A DNA stretch of 6,004 nt, taken from assembly GCA_003444595.1 (NCBI GenBank), contig DLUO01000017.1, positions 1 to 6,004 of the forward strand, written 5' to 3'. The notes beneath the pieces were generated by a model. It was not told the origin of the DNA, made no database searches, and saw only the letters and a program-made list of their open reading frames with translations. Position numbers and translations under genes: made by a program. This document shows, piece by piece, positions 4,985 to 6,004 of this stretch (position 1 is its first letter; each line of letters starts with the position of its first letter). Origin of the DNA: Bacillota bacterium (lineage in GTDB: Bacteria; Bacillota; Dethiobacteria; DTU022; UBA8154).

Positions 4985-6004
4985 TTAGTTGACTCTGGCA
5001 CGCCCGCGGTAAATCAAACCTCTCACAGCGTCGACAGTAACCAGCAGGCCCGTCGATAGTTTCCTGACTGCGCCCGTCGCTCCTACGATTACAGGTTTTC
5101 CGAGGCTTAAACCCACGATGGCTGCATGAGAAGTCAGCCCTCCTGCTTCAGTAATAATCGCGGCGGCTTTTTCCATTGCCGGCACAAAGTCCTTATCAGT
5201 GGAGTTGCTTACCAGGATCTGTCCTTCTTCCATATCCAGGGCCTCTTCCGGAGTCAGCGCTAAGTGAACAACACCGGTTACGGCGGTTTTGCCGATCCCC
5301 TGCCCCTGGATAATCACCTCTCCAACAGTATCAATACGCATAAAATTTGTTGTTCCCGGCACACCCACCGGCACTCCTGCCGTCAGAATTACGAGATCGC
5401 CGCTCTGGATCAGCCCTGCTTCCAGCGCCACCTTTACGGAGGTATTAAATGTTTCATCAGTACTGGAGGTGGGCGGGCACAGCAAGGGGTAAACCCCCCA
5501 GGTAAGAGTAAGGGCGGAGGCAACCTTGGCCGAAGGAGTTACGGCAATAATCGGAGCTTTGGGCTTATACTTGGAGACCATCCGTGCTGTATGCCCCGAA
5601 TGGGTAGCAGAAATGATGGCCGCTACACCCAAATCCTGAGCGGCACGGCAGGTTGCATAGCTAATCGCATCAGTTACGGAATTTTGCAGGGCCGGCTTCA
5701 GTTTTTCCAGTATCTCCCTGTATTCCAACGCCTCTTCCGTTCTCGCGGCGATTCTGGCCATGGTTTCTACGGCCTCTACCGGAAAAGCACCGGAGGCTGT
5801 TTCGCCGGAAAGCATCACGGCATCAGTGCCGTCAAAGATTGCATTGGCCACATCGCTGGCTTCGGCCCTGGTCGGCCTGGGATGGCGTATCATGGAATCA
5901 AGCATCTGTGTCGCTGTAATCACAGGTTTCCCGGCACGGTTACAGGCAGCAATAATTTTTTTCTGCACCAGGGGCACATCCTCGGCCGGTATTTCCACCC
6001 CCAG
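4985..6004 (-). CDS. pyk: pyruvate kinase, C-terminal two thirds (5' end outside the window)
   Basis: Glycolytic enzyme converting phosphoenolpyruvate and ADP to pyruvate and ATP. The frame is open through the right edge and reads L-G-V-E-I-P, the conserved LGVEIP of the catalytic barrel. The GTG at 5998 is therefore an internal Val codon and not a start. In order (visible residues): end of the barrel with PVITATQMLDSMI and the signature VMLSGETASG near 63-72; alpha/beta C-terminal domain (about 105-219), the allosteric domain; and an extra PEP-utilizer mobile-type domain (about 237-332) with ITEAGGLTSHAAIV. The His of TSHAA (codon at 5126-5128), which is phosphorylated in true PEP-utilizing enzymes, is retained. 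This extra domain is typical of Bacillota enzymes of about 580 residues, so roughly 240 N-terminal residues are missing here. The thioesterase gene follows on the same strand. Confidence 0.97.
   Translation of the reverse strand: MGVEIPAEDVPLVQKKIIAACNRAGKPVITATQMLDSMIRHPRPTRAEASDVANAIFDGTDAVMLSGETASGAFPVEAVETMARIAARTEEALEYREILEKLKPALQNSVTDAISYATCRAAQDLGVAAIISATHSGHTARMVSKYKPKAPIIAVTPSAKVASALTLTWGVYPLLCPPTSSTDETFNTSVKVALEAGLIQSGDLVILTAGVPVGVPGTTNFMRIDTVGEVIIQGQGIGKTAVTGVVHLALTPEEALDMEEGQILVSNSTDKDFVPAMEKAAAIITEAGGLTSHAAIVGLSLGKPVIVGATGAVRKLSTGLLVTVDAVRGLIYRGRARVN

Noticed and set aside
5289..5492. Rightward 67-codon open frame opposite pyk
   Set aside because: Antisense to conserved pyruvate kinase sequence; Pro/Thr/Ser-rich shadow translation.
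5996..5998. GTG as the start of the leftward pyruvate kinase frame
   Set aside because: The frame continues upstream as L-G and the Val belongs to the conserved LGVEIP motif, so the gene is simply cut by the window edge.
1..6004. Mobile element, CRISPR array, tRNA/rRNA, riboswitch or defence system
   Set aside because: No transposase, terminal repeats, regularly spaced repeats, tRNA-like cloverleaf or defence-associated gene set was found by reading both strands; every long stretch is accounted for by housekeeping-type genes.

Overview
The window looks like a chromosomal housekeeping segment of a Gram-positive (Bacillota) bacterium, most likely of clostridial or Peptococcaceae type. The reasons are a pyruvate kinase with the extra C-terminal PEP-utilizer-type domain, purine-rich Shine-Dalgarno sequences (GGGGGAG, GAGGAGGG), AT-rich sigma-A-like promoters, and a DUF1015 protein of the kind common in clostridia. 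The genus is inference from family content only. No tRNA, rRNA, CRISPR array, insertion sequence or phage gene was seen, and there is no gene-free stretch longer than about 145 bp.

Layout from left to right. (1) At positions 1-23 the first seven codons of a leftward gene run off the edge; it has a strong ribosome binding site and a TTG start. (2) A gap with two overlapping, opposed candidate promoters leads into a rightward DnaQ-like DEDDh 3'-5' exonuclease (147-1022). (3) Converging on it is a leftward 642-residue signalling protein with cNMP-binding, two CBS, DUF294 nucleotidyltransferase-like and DUF294 C-terminal domains (1019-2947). The two genes share a TTAA that supplies both stop codons. 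(4) A 106-bp divergent gap precedes a rightward DUF1015 protein (3054-4352), which carries a DGHHR motif resembling that of the ParB/sulfiredoxin superfamily. (5) A 142-bp convergent gap holds a 9-bp-stem hairpin. (6) A leftward pair follows: the 3' two thirds of pyruvate kinase (pyk, 4985 to beyond 6004), then a YbgC/4HBT-type hotdog thioesterase (4495-4926) 58 bp downstream, probably co-transcribed.

How the genes may work together. Pyruvate kinase supplies pyruvate and ATP from PEP, and the thioesterase could act on acyl-CoAs in central metabolism. The DUF294 protein looks like a small-molecule or energy-state sensor, because CBS domains usually bind adenine nucleotides. In proteobacteria, genes of its family are often adjacent to a DnaQ-like exonuclease gene, near acetate-metabolism genes (from memory). 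The same pair occurs here but is convergent. DUF1015 members are often near serine biosynthesis genes in clostridia (from memory), but no ser genes are visible here. I saw no clearly new defence or mobile system. The points most worth a second look are the exonuclease/DUF294 pairing, an apparently degenerate cyclic-nucleotide pocket, and the unassigned DUF1015 enzyme.
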